A stretch of 64,000 bases of DNA, from the NCBI GenBank assembly GCA_037045055.1, contig JBAOHJ010000002.1, positions 62,001-126,000 of the forward strand, read 5' to 3'. Both the position numbers and the translations under genes were made by a program. Position 1 is the stretch's first letter. Every line of letters begins with the position of its first letter. The DNA is from Phosphoribacter sp037045055. Its GTDB lineage: Bacteria; Actinomycetota; Actinomycetes; Actinomycetales; Dermatophilaceae. The notes below the pieces were generated by a model. It was not told the origin of the DNA and did no database searches. It saw only the letters and a program-made list of their open reading frames with translations. Shown piece by piece: positions 27,355 through 36,301 of the stretch.

Positions 27355-28650
27355 ATGTACGACGAGTCGCAAGACGCCCCCCTGCACTGGTCCATGGACG
27401 AGTTGCGGGCCAACCAGCTCGCGCGACTGCAGGACACGGTGCGCCGGTGCTACGCGAACGTGCCGCACTACACCAAGGCCCTGGACGCCAAGGGCGTGCA
27501 CCCCGACGACATCCGCACGCTGCAGGACGTCAGCCTGCTGCCCTTCACCGACAAGAGCACCCTGCGTGACAACTACCCGTTCGGGTTGTTCGCCGTGCCG
27601 CGCGAGGACGTCATCCGGATCCACGCCAGCAGCGGCACGACCGGCAAGGCCACCGTCGTCGGCTACACCCGCGGCGACCTCGACCGCTGGGCCGACCTCA
27701 TCGCCCGGTGCCTCTACGTGGCCGGGGTGCGCAAGGGCGACGTGTTCCACAACCTCGCGGGTTACGGGCTGTTCACCGGGGGGATGGGCGTGCACTACGG
27801 CGCCGAGCGCCTCGGGTGCAGCGTGGTGCCGATCTCGGGTGGGATGACCGAGCGCCAGGTGCAGCTCATCCAGGACTTCAAACCGCGCGCGGTGCACGTC
27901 ACGCCGAGCTACTTCGTCTCGGTGCTGGACCACATGGACCGGATCGGGCTGGACCCGCACGACACCAGCCTGGAGGTGGCCCTGTTCGGCGCCGAGCCGT
28001 GGACCTACGCGCTGCGCGACTCGGTCGAGGCGCGCAGCAACATCAAGGCCCAGGACCTGTTCGGGCTCTCCGAGCTCATCGGGCCGGGGGTGGCCAGCGA
28101 GTCCATCGAGACCCGCGACGGGCTCACCGTGTGGGAGGACCACTTCTACCCCGAGATCGTCGACCCGGTGACCTTCGAGCCGGTCCCCGACGGCACCGAG
28201 GGGGAGCTCGTGCTCACCAGCCTCACCAAGGAGGCCTTCCCGGTGATCCGCTACCGGACCAAGGACCTCACCAAGCTGCTGCCGGGCACCCGGTATCCGA
28301 CCATGCGTCACATGGAGAAGGTCACCGGACGCACGGACGACATGATGATCATCCGCGGGGTCAACGTCTTCCCGACGCAGATCGAGGAGATCATCATGAC
28401 CGAGCCGGGCCTGGGCCCGTACTTCCAGTGCGTGCTGACCCAGCCCGGGACCCTGGTCGAGCTCACCGTGCTCGTGGAGACCCACCACCACGAGAGCGAC
28501 GAGGTAAAGAACTCCATCGCCGCCGACCTCAAGCACCAGATCAAGAACCGCATCGGCACCACCGCGAGCATCGAGGTCCGCGAGCCGGGCGGCATCGAGC
28601 GCTCGGTCGGCAAGGCCCGGCGGATCGTCGACAAGCGCCCCAAGGCCTGA
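27355..28650 (+). CDS. paaK: Phenylacetate-CoA ligase, copy 2
   Basis: The 431-residue paralogue shares most motifs with the preceding gene: HASSGTTGKATVVGYT, SGGMTERQVQLIQDF, FGAEPWTYALRD, GRTDDMMIIRGVNVFPTQIEE, and the same C-terminal sequence ERSVGKARRIVDKR. The start at 27355 aligns with copy 1; an in-frame ATG at 27346 is a possible alternative. The copies differ mainly in substrate-pocket regions such as YFLSLLDGMEAAG versus YFVSVLDHMDRIG, so they may prefer different aryl acids. Each copy has its own conserved upstream region. Confidence 0.92.
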   Translation: MYDESQDAPLHWSMDELRANQLARLQDTVRRCYANVPHYTKALDAKGVHPDDIRTLQDVSLLPFTDKSTLRDNYPFGLFAVPREDVIRIHASSGTTGKATVVGYTRGDLDRWADLIARCLYVAGVRKGDVFHNLAGYGLFTGGMGVHYGAERLGCSVVPISGGMTERQVQLIQDFKPRAVHVTPSYFVSVLDHMDRIGLDPHDTSLEVALFGAEPWTYALRDSVEARSNIKAQDLFGLSELIGPGVASESIETRDGLTVWEDHFYPEIVDPVTFEPVPDGTEGELVLTSLTKEAFPVIRYRTKDLTKLLPGTRYPTMRHMEKVTGRTDDMMIIRGVNVFPTQIEEIIMTEPGLGPYFQCVLTQPGTLVELTVLVETHHHESDEVKNSIAADLKHQIKNRIGTTASIEVREPGGIERSVGKARRIVDKRPKA

Positions 28651-28710
28651 ACTCGGTCCCTCGCCCGGCACGGCGGGCGACTGCCGGCCCGCTCGGCGGT
28701 GCACACGGCA

Positions 28711-28716
28711 TACGGT
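28711..28716 (+). promoter_or_regulatory. -10 box for leaderless galE mRNA
   Basis: TACGGT ends six bases before the ATG at 28723. Its first two bases are the end of a CGGCATAC octamer (28706-28713), so motif and promoter overlap. Confidence 0.55.
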
Positions 28717-28722
28717 GTGGGC

Positions 28723-29829
28723 ATGCGGGTCCTCGTCACCGGCGGCGCCGGATACCTCGGGTCGCACACCGTGCTGCACCTGTTGGCGACGGGCCACGAG
28801 GTCCTCGTCGTCGACTCCTTCGTCAACGCCAAGCCGGCGGTCCTGCCGCGGTTGGCGGCGCTGGCCGGGGCGGCGATCCCGGCGCGGGCGTTCGACCTCG
28901 CCGACCGGGACGCCACCGAGCGGCTGTTCGCGGGCGAGCGTTTCGACGCGGTGGTCCACTTCGCCGGCCTCAAGGCGGTCGGCGAGAGCGTCCAACGCCC
29001 GCTGACCTACTACCAGAACAACCTCGGGGCGACGTTCGCGCTGCTGCGTGCCATGCGTCGACACGGCTGCCACCGGTTGGTGTTCTCCTCGTCGGCGACG
29101 GTCTACGGCCCCGACGCCCCCCTGCCCTACCGCGAGGACCACGAGCCGCTCGTGGCGGGCAACCCCTACGGTCGCACCAAGGCGATGATCGAGCAGGTCG
29201 TGCGCGACGTCGCCGTCGCCGATCCGCGGCTGCGGGTGGCGATCCTGCGTTACTTCAACCCGGTCGGCGCGCATCCCTCGGGGCGGATCGGCGAGGACCC
29301 GCACGGCGTCCCCAACAACCTCATGCCGTTCGTCGCGCAGGTGGCGGTCGGGCGGCGCGAGCGCCTGGCGGTCTTCGGTGGCGACTACGACACCGCCGAC
29401 GGCACCGCCGAGCGCGACTACATCCACGTCGAGGACCTCGCCGCCGGGCACGTCGCCGCCCTCGGGTGGCTGGGCGTCGAGCACACCGAGCGGGTCGGGA
29501 CGTGGAACCTCGGCACCGGACGCGGGACGTCGGTGCTGCAGGTGGTCGAGGCGTTCGGGCGGGCCAGCGGTCGCCCGATCCCCTACGACATCGTCGACCG
29601 GCGGGCCGGCGACCTGCCGGCGACCTGGGCCGACCCGAGCAAGGCCAACCGCGAGCTGGGCTGGCAGGCGCGTCGGACGATCGAGGACATGTGCGCGGAC
29701 ACCTGGCGGTGGCAGTCGGCCAATCCGCGGGGCTACCCGGACGAGGGCCCCCGCCCGACGGGCCCGGATCGGGACGCTCGCGGTGCGCGGTCGCACCCCG
29801 GCCCGGCCGGGGACACCCCCGAGGGGTAG
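28723..29829 (+). CDS. galE: UDP-glucose 4-epimerase
   Basis: The 368-residue extended short-chain dehydrogenase has the NAD-binding GGAGYLGSH motif at residues 7-15, the catalytic Ser region SSSATVYG, and YGRTK with the catalytic Tyr and Lys. VVHFAGLKAVGES and LRYFNPVGAHPSGRIGEDP are diagnostic of GalE. It interconverts UDP-glucose and UDP-galactose for cell-wall polysaccharides. The C-terminus has an extra 30-residue Pro/Arg-rich tail. The start at 28723 fits a leaderless mRNA; the upstream frame (from 28699) overlaps the promoter. Confidence 0.92.
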   Translation: MRVLVTGGAGYLGSHTVLHLLATGHEVLVVDSFVNAKPAVLPRLAALAGAAIPARAFDLADRDATERLFAGERFDAVVHFAGLKAVGESVQRPLTYYQNNLGATFALLRAMRRHGCHRLVFSSSATVYGPDAPLPYREDHEPLVAGNPYGRTKAMIEQVVRDVAVADPRLRVAILRYFNPVGAHPSGRIGEDPHGVPNNLMPFVAQVAVGRRERLAVFGGDYDTADGTAERDYIHVEDLAAGHVAALGWLGVEHTERVGTWNLGTGRGTSVLQVVEAFGRASGRPIPYDIVDRRAGDLPATWADPSKANRELGWQARRTIEDMCADTWRWQSANPRGYPDEGPRPTGPDRDARGARSHPGPAGDTPEG

Positions 29830-29899
29830 GCGACGACCAGTCCGTCGGCCGCGGGGTCCTGCGGGCGTGAGGACGACCAGGCGTCAGGACGGCCAGCGG

Positions 29900-30244
29900 T
29901 CAGGACGGCCAGGAGGACCTGGCCACCCACCCGGCCAGTGCCCAGCACGGCGCCGCGACAGCCACCGCGTACCCCAGCAGCGGCAGCCACGCCTCCGGGT
30001 CGTCGCCGGGGAACAGTCGCAGGCCGAGCACGGCGAGGGCGCTGCTGGTCGCGCAGGTGAGCAGGGATGCCGCGCCGGGTCCGGGAGCGCTCCCGGCATA
30101 CCGGATGCCCACGCCGAGCGGCACCAACGCCAGCGCGACCCCGAGGACCAGGGCCGACACCGGCCCGGACGGGCGTCCCGCGGCGGCCATGGCCGCGACC
30201 GGTGCCGCCGCCGCCATCGCGCCGGCCCCGACGAACCGGACCAC
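29900..30244 (-). CDS. Hypothetical small membrane protein
   Basis: About 114 residues from a GTG at 30244, with three or four Ala/Val/Leu-rich membrane helices. I do not recognise a family. The frame continues upstream to an Arg-rich segment without an ATG, so the start is uncertain. It lies between galE and the phosphatase gene, convergent with galE, and contains one CGGCATAC octamer. The hydrophobic pattern and frame bias make it a plausible but unproven gene. The 249 bp between it and the phosphatase gene show nothing else. Confidence 0.5.
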   Translation of the reverse strand: MVRFVGAGAMAAAAPVAAMAAAGRPSGPVSALVLGVALALVPLGVGIRYAGSAPGPGAASLLTCATSSALAVLGLRLFPGDDPEAWLPLLGYAVAVAAPCWALAGWVARSSWPS

Positions 30245-30493
30245 CGCGCGGCGGGCCGCGGCGGGGTCGTCCCGGCCGGATTCTCTGGCGCGCCGAGGAC
30301 GCCCCCGGGGTCGGCTCAGCCATGGCCGGGCCCACCGCAGGGGTCGACCATGGCGCTGGGTCGGTGTCGCACTGCCCTCCCTCGCCGACGATCCTCCGAC
30401 GGTAGGGCGTGACCGGGCGGTTGTCCCTCGAAACGGCCGGACTCGGCCTGCGGGGGCCGGGCATTCGACCGGCCCCGGGTGAGTTCGGGTTGA

Positions 30494-31030
30494 ATGTCCT
30501 ACGTGGCCGACCCCCCGACCCGGATCACCGTGGTGTGCTCGGGCAACATCTGTCGCTCGCCGATGGCCGAGGCGGTCCTGCGCCGGCTGCTGCAGGTCGC
30601 CGGGCGCCCCGACGTCGTGGTCACCTCGGGCGGGATCGGCGGCTGGCACGTGGGCGAGGGTGCCGATCGGCGCACGGTGCGGGTCCTGGCCGCCCATGGC
30701 TACGACGCCGGCGCGCACCGGGCGAGGCAGTTCACCGCCGGGTGGTTCGCCGACCACGACCTCGTCCTCGCCGCGGACCGGGGGCACCGGCACGCCTTGC
30801 GCCGGTTGGCTCCGAGCGCGTCCGAGGCGGCCAAGGTCCGGCTGCTGCGGGAGTTCGACCCGGTGGCCGTGCGCCAGGGACAGGACGAGGTGGCCGACCC
30901 GTACTACGGGGGAAGCGCCGACTTCGAGCAGTGCCTGCGCGAGGTGGAGGCGGCCTGCCGCGGGGTGGTCCGGCACGTCCAGGGCCGGGGGGCCCTCGAC
31001 GAGGGCGAACGCACCGGCCAGCCGGGATAG
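30494..31030 (+). CDS. Low molecular weight protein tyrosine phosphatase
   Basis: The 178-residue enzyme has the phosphatase loop Cys15-x5-Arg21-Ser in VCSGNICRSPMAE and the acid-loop DPYYGG near residue 135, the general acid in this family. It dephosphorylates phosphotyrosine proteins, in actinobacteria often those linked to exopolysaccharide or signalling. The start at 30494 has a weak GGTGAG upstream. The C-terminal 20 residues are extra. It is convergent with the DUF4229 gene 10 bp away. Confidence 0.9.
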   Translation: MSYVADPPTRITVVCSGNICRSPMAEAVLRRLLQVAGRPDVVVTSGGIGGWHVGEGADRRTVRVLAAHGYDAGAHRARQFTAGWFADHDLVLAADRGHRHALRRLAPSASEAAKVRLLREFDPVAVRQGQDEVADPYYGGSADFEQCLREVEAACRGVVRHVQGRGALDEGERTGQPG

Positions 31031-31040
31031 GGCGCCCCGG

Positions 31041-31328
31041 TCAGCCCTGCGCCTCGCGGTCCTCGGCGACCTCGTCCGCGGAGGGCCGGTGCGCCGCTCG
31101 GCGCTGCGCCCGGTGGTCCATGGCCCGGGCCACCCGCTCGTCGATCCGCTCGGCCACCGCGGTGCGCTGGCGGCGCAACACGACGAACGACACCGCCATC
31201 GAGAGCACTCCGGCGCCCAGGACCAGCCAGATCTGCTGCTCGACCGAGCGCAAGCCGAGCAGCCACAGCAGGCCCAGGCACGCGACGAAAATGCCCAGCC
31301 GCAGCAGCGTGAACCGAGCCACCGGCAT
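31041..31328 (-). CDS. DUF4229 domain membrane protein
   Basis: The 95-residue protein has two membrane helices (RLGIFVACLGLLWLLG and IWLVLGAGVLSMAVSFVVL) and a charged cytoplasmic tail rich in Arg, Ala and Glu. This matches the actinobacterial DUF4229 family, which is commonly encoded at the end of the CcsB/ResB gene cluster. Function is unknown; a link to cytochrome c maturation is inferred from position. It follows ccsB by one base. Confidence 0.8.
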   Translation of the reverse strand: MPVARFTLLRLGIFVACLGLLWLLGLRSVEQQIWLVLGAGVLSMAVSFVVLRRQRTAVAERIDERVARAMDHRAQRRAAHRPSADEVAEDREAQG

Positions 31329-31329
31329 C

Positions 31330-32427
31330 TCAGCCGCCCACCCCGGAGTAGGAGTGCTGACCGACGAAGTAGATGTTCACCACGAGGAAGTTGACGAGGA
31401 TCGCGGCGAACCCACCCAGGGCGATCCACATCGCCTTGCGCGGCTCCCACCCGGCGGTGGCCCGGGCGTGCATGTACGCGGCATACACGACCCAGACCAC
31501 GAAGGTCCACACCTCCTTGGGGTCCCAGGTCCAGTACGACCCCCAGGCCTTCTGTGCCCAGATGGCACCGGCGACCAAGGTGAAGGTCCAGAGGATGAAG
31601 CCGACCATGTTCAGCCCGTATGCCGCCCGCTCCAGGCTCGCGGCCGGTGGCAGGGTCTCGACGAAGGTGCGGCGGGCCGGCGCGGTGGCCTCGCGGCGCA
31701 GCTTGACCAGGTAGAGCACCCCGAGGCTGACCGCCACGGTGAACACGGCCACGGCGAGGATCGCCACGACCACGTGGATGAGCAACCAGACGCTCTTGAG
31801 CGCCGGCATGAGCTCGGCCGCCTCGGTGTAGAACGCCAACAGCGCCAGGCCGAGGATGAGCAGCACCGGCCCGACGACGAACAGCCCCAGCCACTCCCAC
31901 CGGTTGCGCCGGGCGAGCAGGCAGTAGGTCAGCGCGGCGCCGGCCGCGCCCGCGGTGGCGAACTCGAACATGTTGCCCCACGGCACCCTCGACACCGACA
32001 GCCCGCGAAGCAGTACCGACCCGAGCAGGATCGCGGTCGCCAGCCAGGTGGTCGACAGGGCCATCCCGGCCAGCTTGCGGGCGCGCACCGACGGCGCGGC
32101 CGGGTCGCCGGCGATGCGCCGATCCGACGCGCCGGCGGCGGTAGGCGCGGGGCCGCCGGCGCCGACCAGGGCCTTGTCCGGCGCCCGGACCTCCCGCTGG
32201 GCCGGGCCCAGGGCCGCGAGGTACGCCGCGTAGAGCAGCATCGCGACGGTGAAGACGACCATCGCCGAGTAGAGCGCGAGGTTGGACCACTCGGCCAGCG
32301 TCGCCGAGGGCGTCGCCGCGGGCAGCTGCGGGGTCGACGCAGCCGGCAGCGCGCCCGGGGCCGTGAGGACCCGGCCCGACGCCGCGGACATGGCCCACGC
32401 CCCTGCGGCGAGGACTGCTGCGCTCAT
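31330..32427 (-). CDS. ccsB: Cytochrome c biogenesis protein CcsB/CcsA (haem handling)
   Basis: The 365-residue polytopic protein has the tryptophan-rich haem-handling motif WGSYWTWDPKEVWTF near the C-terminus and conserved histidines (LLIHVVVA, YMHARA, GQHSYSG). With ResB it exports haem and attaches it to apocytochrome c on the outer face of the membrane (system II). The ATG at 32427 overlaps the ResB stop (ATGA), so translation is coupled. The N-terminal 40 residues are Ala/Pro-rich before the first helix. Confidence 0.93.
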   Translation of the reverse strand: MSAAVLAAGAWAMSAASGRVLTAPGALPAASTPQLPAATPSATLAEWSNLALYSAMVVFTVAMLLYAAYLAALGPAQREVRAPDKALVGAGGPAPTAAGASDRRIAGDPAAPSVRARKLAGMALSTTWLATAILLGSVLLRGLSVSRVPWGNMFEFATAGAAGAALTYCLLARRNRWEWLGLFVVGPVLLILGLALLAFYTEAAELMPALKSVWLLIHVVVAILAVAVFTVAVSLGVLYLVKLRREATAPARRTFVETLPPAASLERAAYGLNMVGFILWTFTLVAGAIWAQKAWGSYWTWDPKEVWTFVVWVVYAAYMHARATAGWEPRKAMWIALGGFAAILVNFLVVNIYFVGQHSYSGVGG

Positions 32428-34010
32428 GCGGTGCTCCGATGCTCGGGGTCGGCACCGAGTCGGTCGGCCAAGGCCTGCACGGCGACGACCAGCCCGGGGT
32501 CGGCGCTCTTGGCGAGAGCGCCCACAGTGACGAGGGTAGAGGACCCCGTCGGGTCGGCGGTCGGGGCCACCCGGACGAACACCCGCCGCCGGCGCACCAG
32601 CAGGGTCGCGACGAGCCCGGCGACGGTGACCAGCGCGGCGACGAGGGTCAGGCCCTTGCCCGGGTCGGTGCGCACCGACAGGCCCGCGAAACGCACCACC
32701 GACTCCAGGGTCACCGTGCCCCGCCCGTCGGGCAGGGTCACCGTGTCGCCGGGGCGCAGCCGCAGCACCAGGGGCCGACCCTCGGCACCGGTCAGCGGGG
32801 ACATCTGCGCGGTGTCGAGGGTGTAGACCGACTGCGGACGACCCCCGGGGAACAGCGTGCCCTCCCACACCGACAGCACCATCTCGGGGTTGCGCAGACC
32901 GGGGAAGAGGGACACCGGCCCCTGCGCGTAGCTCGGCTCGGCGGTCGGCAGGAAGTACCCGCTGAAGCCGAGCTGGCGGCCCGGTGCCGGCGCCGACACC
33001 TTGACCGCACCGACCGAACGGTAGAAGCCGTCCTGGGGCAGGAACGGGGTCGCGTCGCGATAGAGCACCTCGCCGGCGGCGTCGCGCACCGTGACGACCG
33101 GTGCGTAGCCGTTGCCGAGCAGGTAGACGTCGGCGCCGCCGAGGCTCAGCGGCTCGTTGACCGTGAGGGACTGGTCGCGGGGCGGCTCGCCGCGGTGCTC
33201 CACGGTCGTCGTGTATGCCGTGAACCCGCGGGGAGCGCCGAACTGGGCCCCCCCGGCCTGCTCCTCGAAACGCACGTCCATCCGGTCGACCCGGACGGTG
33301 AACCCGGGCAGGGCGCTCGGGTCGACCAGGGCTCCCGCGCTGAAGGTGTCGTAGTTGCGCACCGTCGAGGCGAAGGTCTGGCCCTCGGGCACGATGACGT
33401 CGCCGCGCCACCCGAGCAGGTGGCCGAAGGCCACCCCGAGGATCACCACGCACAACCCGATGTGGAACACGAGGTTGCCGGTCTCGCGCAGGTACCCGAT
33501 CTCGGCCGACAGGGTGGTGTCGTCGTGGGCGTGGACCCGGTAGCGGGCCCGCCGCAGCATGGCCCGAAGGTCGGCGAGGGCGTCCGCCGGTGCACCGGCA
33601 TACCGCACCTGGGCGTGCGCCTCGAGGCGGTCCAGGCGGGCCGGCGGGCGCGGGGGCCGGGCGCGCAGGGCGTGCCAGTGCATCCGGGTGCGCGGCACGA
33701 TGCACCCGATGAGCGACACGACGAGCAGCAGGTAGACGGCCGAGAACCACGGCGAGGTGTAGACGTCGAAGAACGAGAGCCGGTCCAGCCACGGGCCGAC
33801 GCCCGGGTTCGCGGCGAGGTAGTCGGCGACCCGGCCGGCGTCTGTGGCCCGCTGGGGGAACACCGAGCCGGGCACCGCGGCGATCGACAACAGCAGCAGC
33901 AGGAACAGCGCGGTGCGCATCGAGGTGAGACTGCGCCAGGTCCAGCGGGCCCAGCCCAGCGGCCCGAGCCGGGGCTGGCGGACGGCGGGATGCCGGGTGC
34001 CGGTGGCCAT
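32424..34010 (-). CDS. resB: Cytochrome c biogenesis protein ResB
   Basis: The 528-residue protein has three N-terminal helices (SMRTALFLLLLLSIAAVPG; VYLLLVVSLIGCIVPRT; LVFHIGLCVVILGVAF), a large external domain (about 210-440) and a last helix (TLVAALVTVAGLVATLLV), followed by a cytoplasmic tail. SIAAVPGSVFPQR and GNLVFHIGL are ResB landmarks. It forms the haem lyase with CcsB. It starts 3 bp after the ccdA stop and overlaps ccsB by four bases. Confidence 0.93.
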   Translation of the reverse strand: MATGTRHPAVRQPRLGPLGWARWTWRSLTSMRTALFLLLLLSIAAVPGSVFPQRATDAGRVADYLAANPGVGPWLDRLSFFDVYTSPWFSAVYLLLVVSLIGCIVPRTRMHWHALRARPPRPPARLDRLEAHAQVRYAGAPADALADLRAMLRRARYRVHAHDDTTLSAEIGYLRETGNLVFHIGLCVVILGVAFGHLLGWRGDVIVPEGQTFASTVRNYDTFSAGALVDPSALPGFTVRVDRMDVRFEEQAGGAQFGAPRGFTAYTTTVEHRGEPPRDQSLTVNEPLSLGGADVYLLGNGYAPVVTVRDAAGEVLYRDATPFLPQDGFYRSVGAVKVSAPAPGRQLGFSGYFLPTAEPSYAQGPVSLFPGLRNPEMVLSVWEGTLFPGGRPQSVYTLDTAQMSPLTGAEGRPLVLRLRPGDTVTLPDGRGTVTLESVVRFAGLSVRTDPGKGLTLVAALVTVAGLVATLLVRRRRVFVRVAPTADPTGSSTLVTVGALAKSADPGLVVAVQALADRLGADPEHRSTA

Positions 34011-34013
34011 GGG

Positions 34014-34763
34014 CTACAGCGGCGTCTGGAAGCCGGCGACGAGGTGGGCCTGCACCCACGACATGATGCCCTCCCACAGCCCGCTGACCATGAGCGCCCC
34101 CACGAGCAGCAGCAGGCCGCCGCCGAACCGCTGGACCCCCACCTGGTGGCGGCGCAGCCAGGCCCCGAGCCGGCGGGCCCGCTCCAGGCCGGCCGCGAGC
34201 AGCAGGAACGGCAGGCCCAGGCCCAGGCAGTAGGCCAGCCCGAGCAGGACCCCGCGGCCGACCGCCTCACCGCCCTGCGCGCCCAGCGGCGCGGCCAGGG
34301 CGAGGATGGCCGCGAGGGTGGGTCCGGTGCACGGCCCCCACCCGAGCCCGAAGACCACCCCGAGCAGCGGCGCCCCGGCCAGGCCCGCCGCGGGCCGCCA
34401 CCGGGGCTTGAGCTCGCGCCCCCCGCCCAGCCCCAGGAAGAGCAGGGCCATGAACATCACCAGCGCCCCGCCCGCGCGCAGCAGCACGCCCTGGTGGGTC
34501 CGCAGCGCGGCCCCGGCCGCCGAGGCCGCGGTGACCCCCACGACGTAGACCACCGAGAACCCCAGGACGAACAGCCCGGTGCCCAGGATGACCCGACGGC
34601 GGGGGGCCGCCCGGTCCAGGGCCTGCGCCCCCAGCCCGGAGACGTAGCCGAGGAAGCCGGGCACGAGCGGCAGCACGCAGGGGGAGGCGAAGGACACGAA
34701 ACCGGCGAGCGCGGCGACCAGCACGGCCAGCGGCAGCGCGCCCGAGGCGATGGTCAGGCTCAC
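34014..34763 (-). CDS. ccdA: Cytochrome c biogenesis thiol transporter CcdA
   Basis: The 249-residue protein with six helices carries the two redox cysteines in SFASPCVLPLVPGFLGY and GLGWGPCTGPTLAAIL. It passes electrons from cytoplasmic thioredoxin to TlpA/ResA-type proteins outside, keeping apocytochrome c cysteines reduced. GTG at 34763 gives the short N-terminus normal for CcdA; the longer upstream frame overlaps the TlpA gene and reads as low-complexity. It lies between the TlpA-like gene and resB. Confidence 0.92.
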   Translation of the reverse strand: MSLTIASGALPLAVLVAALAGFVSFASPCVLPLVPGFLGYVSGLGAQALDRAAPRRRVILGTGLFVLGFSVVYVVGVTAASAAGAALRTHQGVLLRAGGALVMFMALLFLGLGGGRELKPRWRPAAGLAGAPLLGVVFGLGWGPCTGPTLAAILALAAPLGAQGGEAVGRGVLLGLAYCLGLGLPFLLLAAGLERARRLGAWLRRHQVGVQRFGGGLLLLVGALMVSGLWEGIMSWVQAHLVAGFQTPL

Positions 34764-34800
34764 GTGGCCGTGGCCGTCGCGGTCGCGGGATGGGTCGCGC

Positions 34801-35400
34801 TCACGTGCCGGCGAGCGCGTCGTCGACCAGGCCGCGCAGGGTGGCCTCGGTGACCACGCCGAGGACCCGGGCGGCGATACGCCCCCGAGCGTCCAGGACG
34901 AGGGTCGTCGGGGTAGCCGGGGCGGCGCCGCCGAGGTCGAGCGTGGGCGTGCCGCCACTGGCCTGGTCGCTGATCGAGGGGTAGGTGATGCCGTTGCGGG
35001 TGAGGAAGGACAGCGAGGTCTCGGGGGCCTCCTTGACCGCGACCCCGACGAAGGCGACGTCCTTGCCCGCGGCCTGCACCTGCGACCAGACCCGCTGCAG
35101 GGCGGGCATCTCGGTGGTGCACGGGGCGCACCAGGCGCCCCAGACGTTGACGACGACGACCTTGCCCCGGCCCTGCTCGGCCAGCGACCAGCGACCGCCG
35201 TCGACGGTGGCCCCGGACAGGGTCACCGGCCCGGCCCGTTGGTCCGGGGCGAGCTGGGTGATCGTGCCGTCCCCGGCGGCATACCCCTTCCGGTCGGCTC
35301 CCTTGGCCTGCTCGGCCAGCGAGTTGGGGTCCGACGCGCAGCCGGCGAGGATCAGCGCGGCCACGGCGGCCACGGCTGCGACGCGGGGGCGGGCGCTCAC
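34801..35400 (-). CDS. TlpA/ResA-like thiol-disulfide lipoprotein
   Basis: The 199-residue protein has a lipoprotein signal (LILAGC near residue 21) and a thioredoxin fold with the redox site WCAPC near residue 90 and the cis-proline loop ATPTTLVLD. It probably reduces apocytochrome c haem-site cysteines with electrons from CcdA. The GTG at 35400 overlaps the stop of the phosphatase gene (GTGA), so the two are co-translated. Its position next to ccdA-resB-ccsB supports a ResA role. Confidence 0.9.
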   Translation of the reverse strand: MSARPRVAAVAAVAALILAGCASDPNSLAEQAKGADRKGYAAGDGTITQLAPDQRAGPVTLSGATVDGGRWSLAEQGRGKVVVVNVWGAWCAPCTTEMPALQRVWSQVQAAGKDVAFVGVAVKEAPETSLSFLTRNGITYPSISDQASGGTPTLDLGGAAPATPTTLVLDARGRIAARVLGVVTEATLRGLVDDALAGT

Positions 35401-36044
35401 GCGCCAGCTCCCTGCCCCGCTCCGGGCAGCAGGGCCGCCGCGGGCTCGGTGTACTCCACGGACAGCAGCGCGTCGCCCTGGTAGTGCAGCGAGGTGAGCG
35501 AGGCCAGCGCACACACCCGACGTCGGGGGTCGTGCCAGAGCCGGTGCCCCTCGAGCTTGCTGCGGGCGGTCCACACCGGCAGCTGGTGGGACACCAGCAC
35601 CGCCTCGTGGCCCTGGGCGAGCGCGCGGGCGTCGGCGATGGCGGCGAGCATCCGGGCGGCGATCTGCTCGTACGGCTCCCCCCAGCTGGGCTTGAACGGG
35701 TTGATCAGCTTGGCCCAGGCGCGGGGGTTCTTGAGGATGCCGTCGCCCTGGCCCACCACGGTGCCCTCGAACCAGTTGTCCGCCTCGACGAGCCGCTCGT
35801 CGGTGGTGACCGGCAGGCCTCGGTCGCTGGCGATGGGCTCGGCGGTCTGCCGGGCCCGGTCCAAGGGCGAGGACGCGACATGGACGATGTCGTGGTCGCC
35901 GAGGTGGTCGGCGGCCAGGCGGGCCATGGCCTGGCCCCGCCGCGAGAGCCGGAAGCCCGGCAGCCGCCCGTAGAGCACCCGGGTCGGGTTCTCGACCTCG
36001 CCGTGGCGCAGCAGGTGCACGACGGTGGTCTGCGGGGTGGACAT
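35397..36044 (-). CDS. Histidine phosphatase family protein
   Basis: The 215-residue protein has the phosphohistidine motif LLRHGEVENP, the second half-site SSPLDRARQTAEPIA, and LVSHQLPVW with the second histidine. It is related to phosphoglycerate-mutase-like phosphatases, and its substrate is unknown. It is the first gene of the cytochrome c maturation operon, an arrangement seen in many actinobacteria. The start could be ATG at 36044 or 36053. The 258 bp upstream show no further gene. Confidence 0.88.
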   Translation of the reverse strand: MSTPQTTVVHLLRHGEVENPTRVLYGRLPGFRLSRRGQAMARLAADHLGDHDIVHVASSPLDRARQTAEPIASDRGLPVTTDERLVEADNWFEGTVVGQGDGILKNPRAWAKLINPFKPSWGEPYEQIAARMLAAIADARALAQGHEAVLVSHQLPVWTARSKLEGHRLWHDPRRRVCALASLTSLHYQGDALLSVEYTEPAAALLPGAGQGAGA

Positions 36045-36301
36045 GGGGCCCATTGTCCCACTCGACGGGGGTGGGGCCGCAGGCGCCGGCCCCTCGGTCG
36101 GGGGTCCGCAGGCCCGCCCGAGCAGGTGCCGCCCGCCGGCAGGTGGACCCGGCGGTCGGCATCGCGTGGCAGACCGGCGCGGGTGCCGGGTCCCGGCCCG
36201 GGCGCGAGCCGGCAGCGCGTCCGGGCGGGCGTCGATCGGGTATGCCGCGCCGGTGATGCTCCGAGCCTGGCCGCACCTGCCGGTGCGCCGGGTCGGGTCG
36301 G

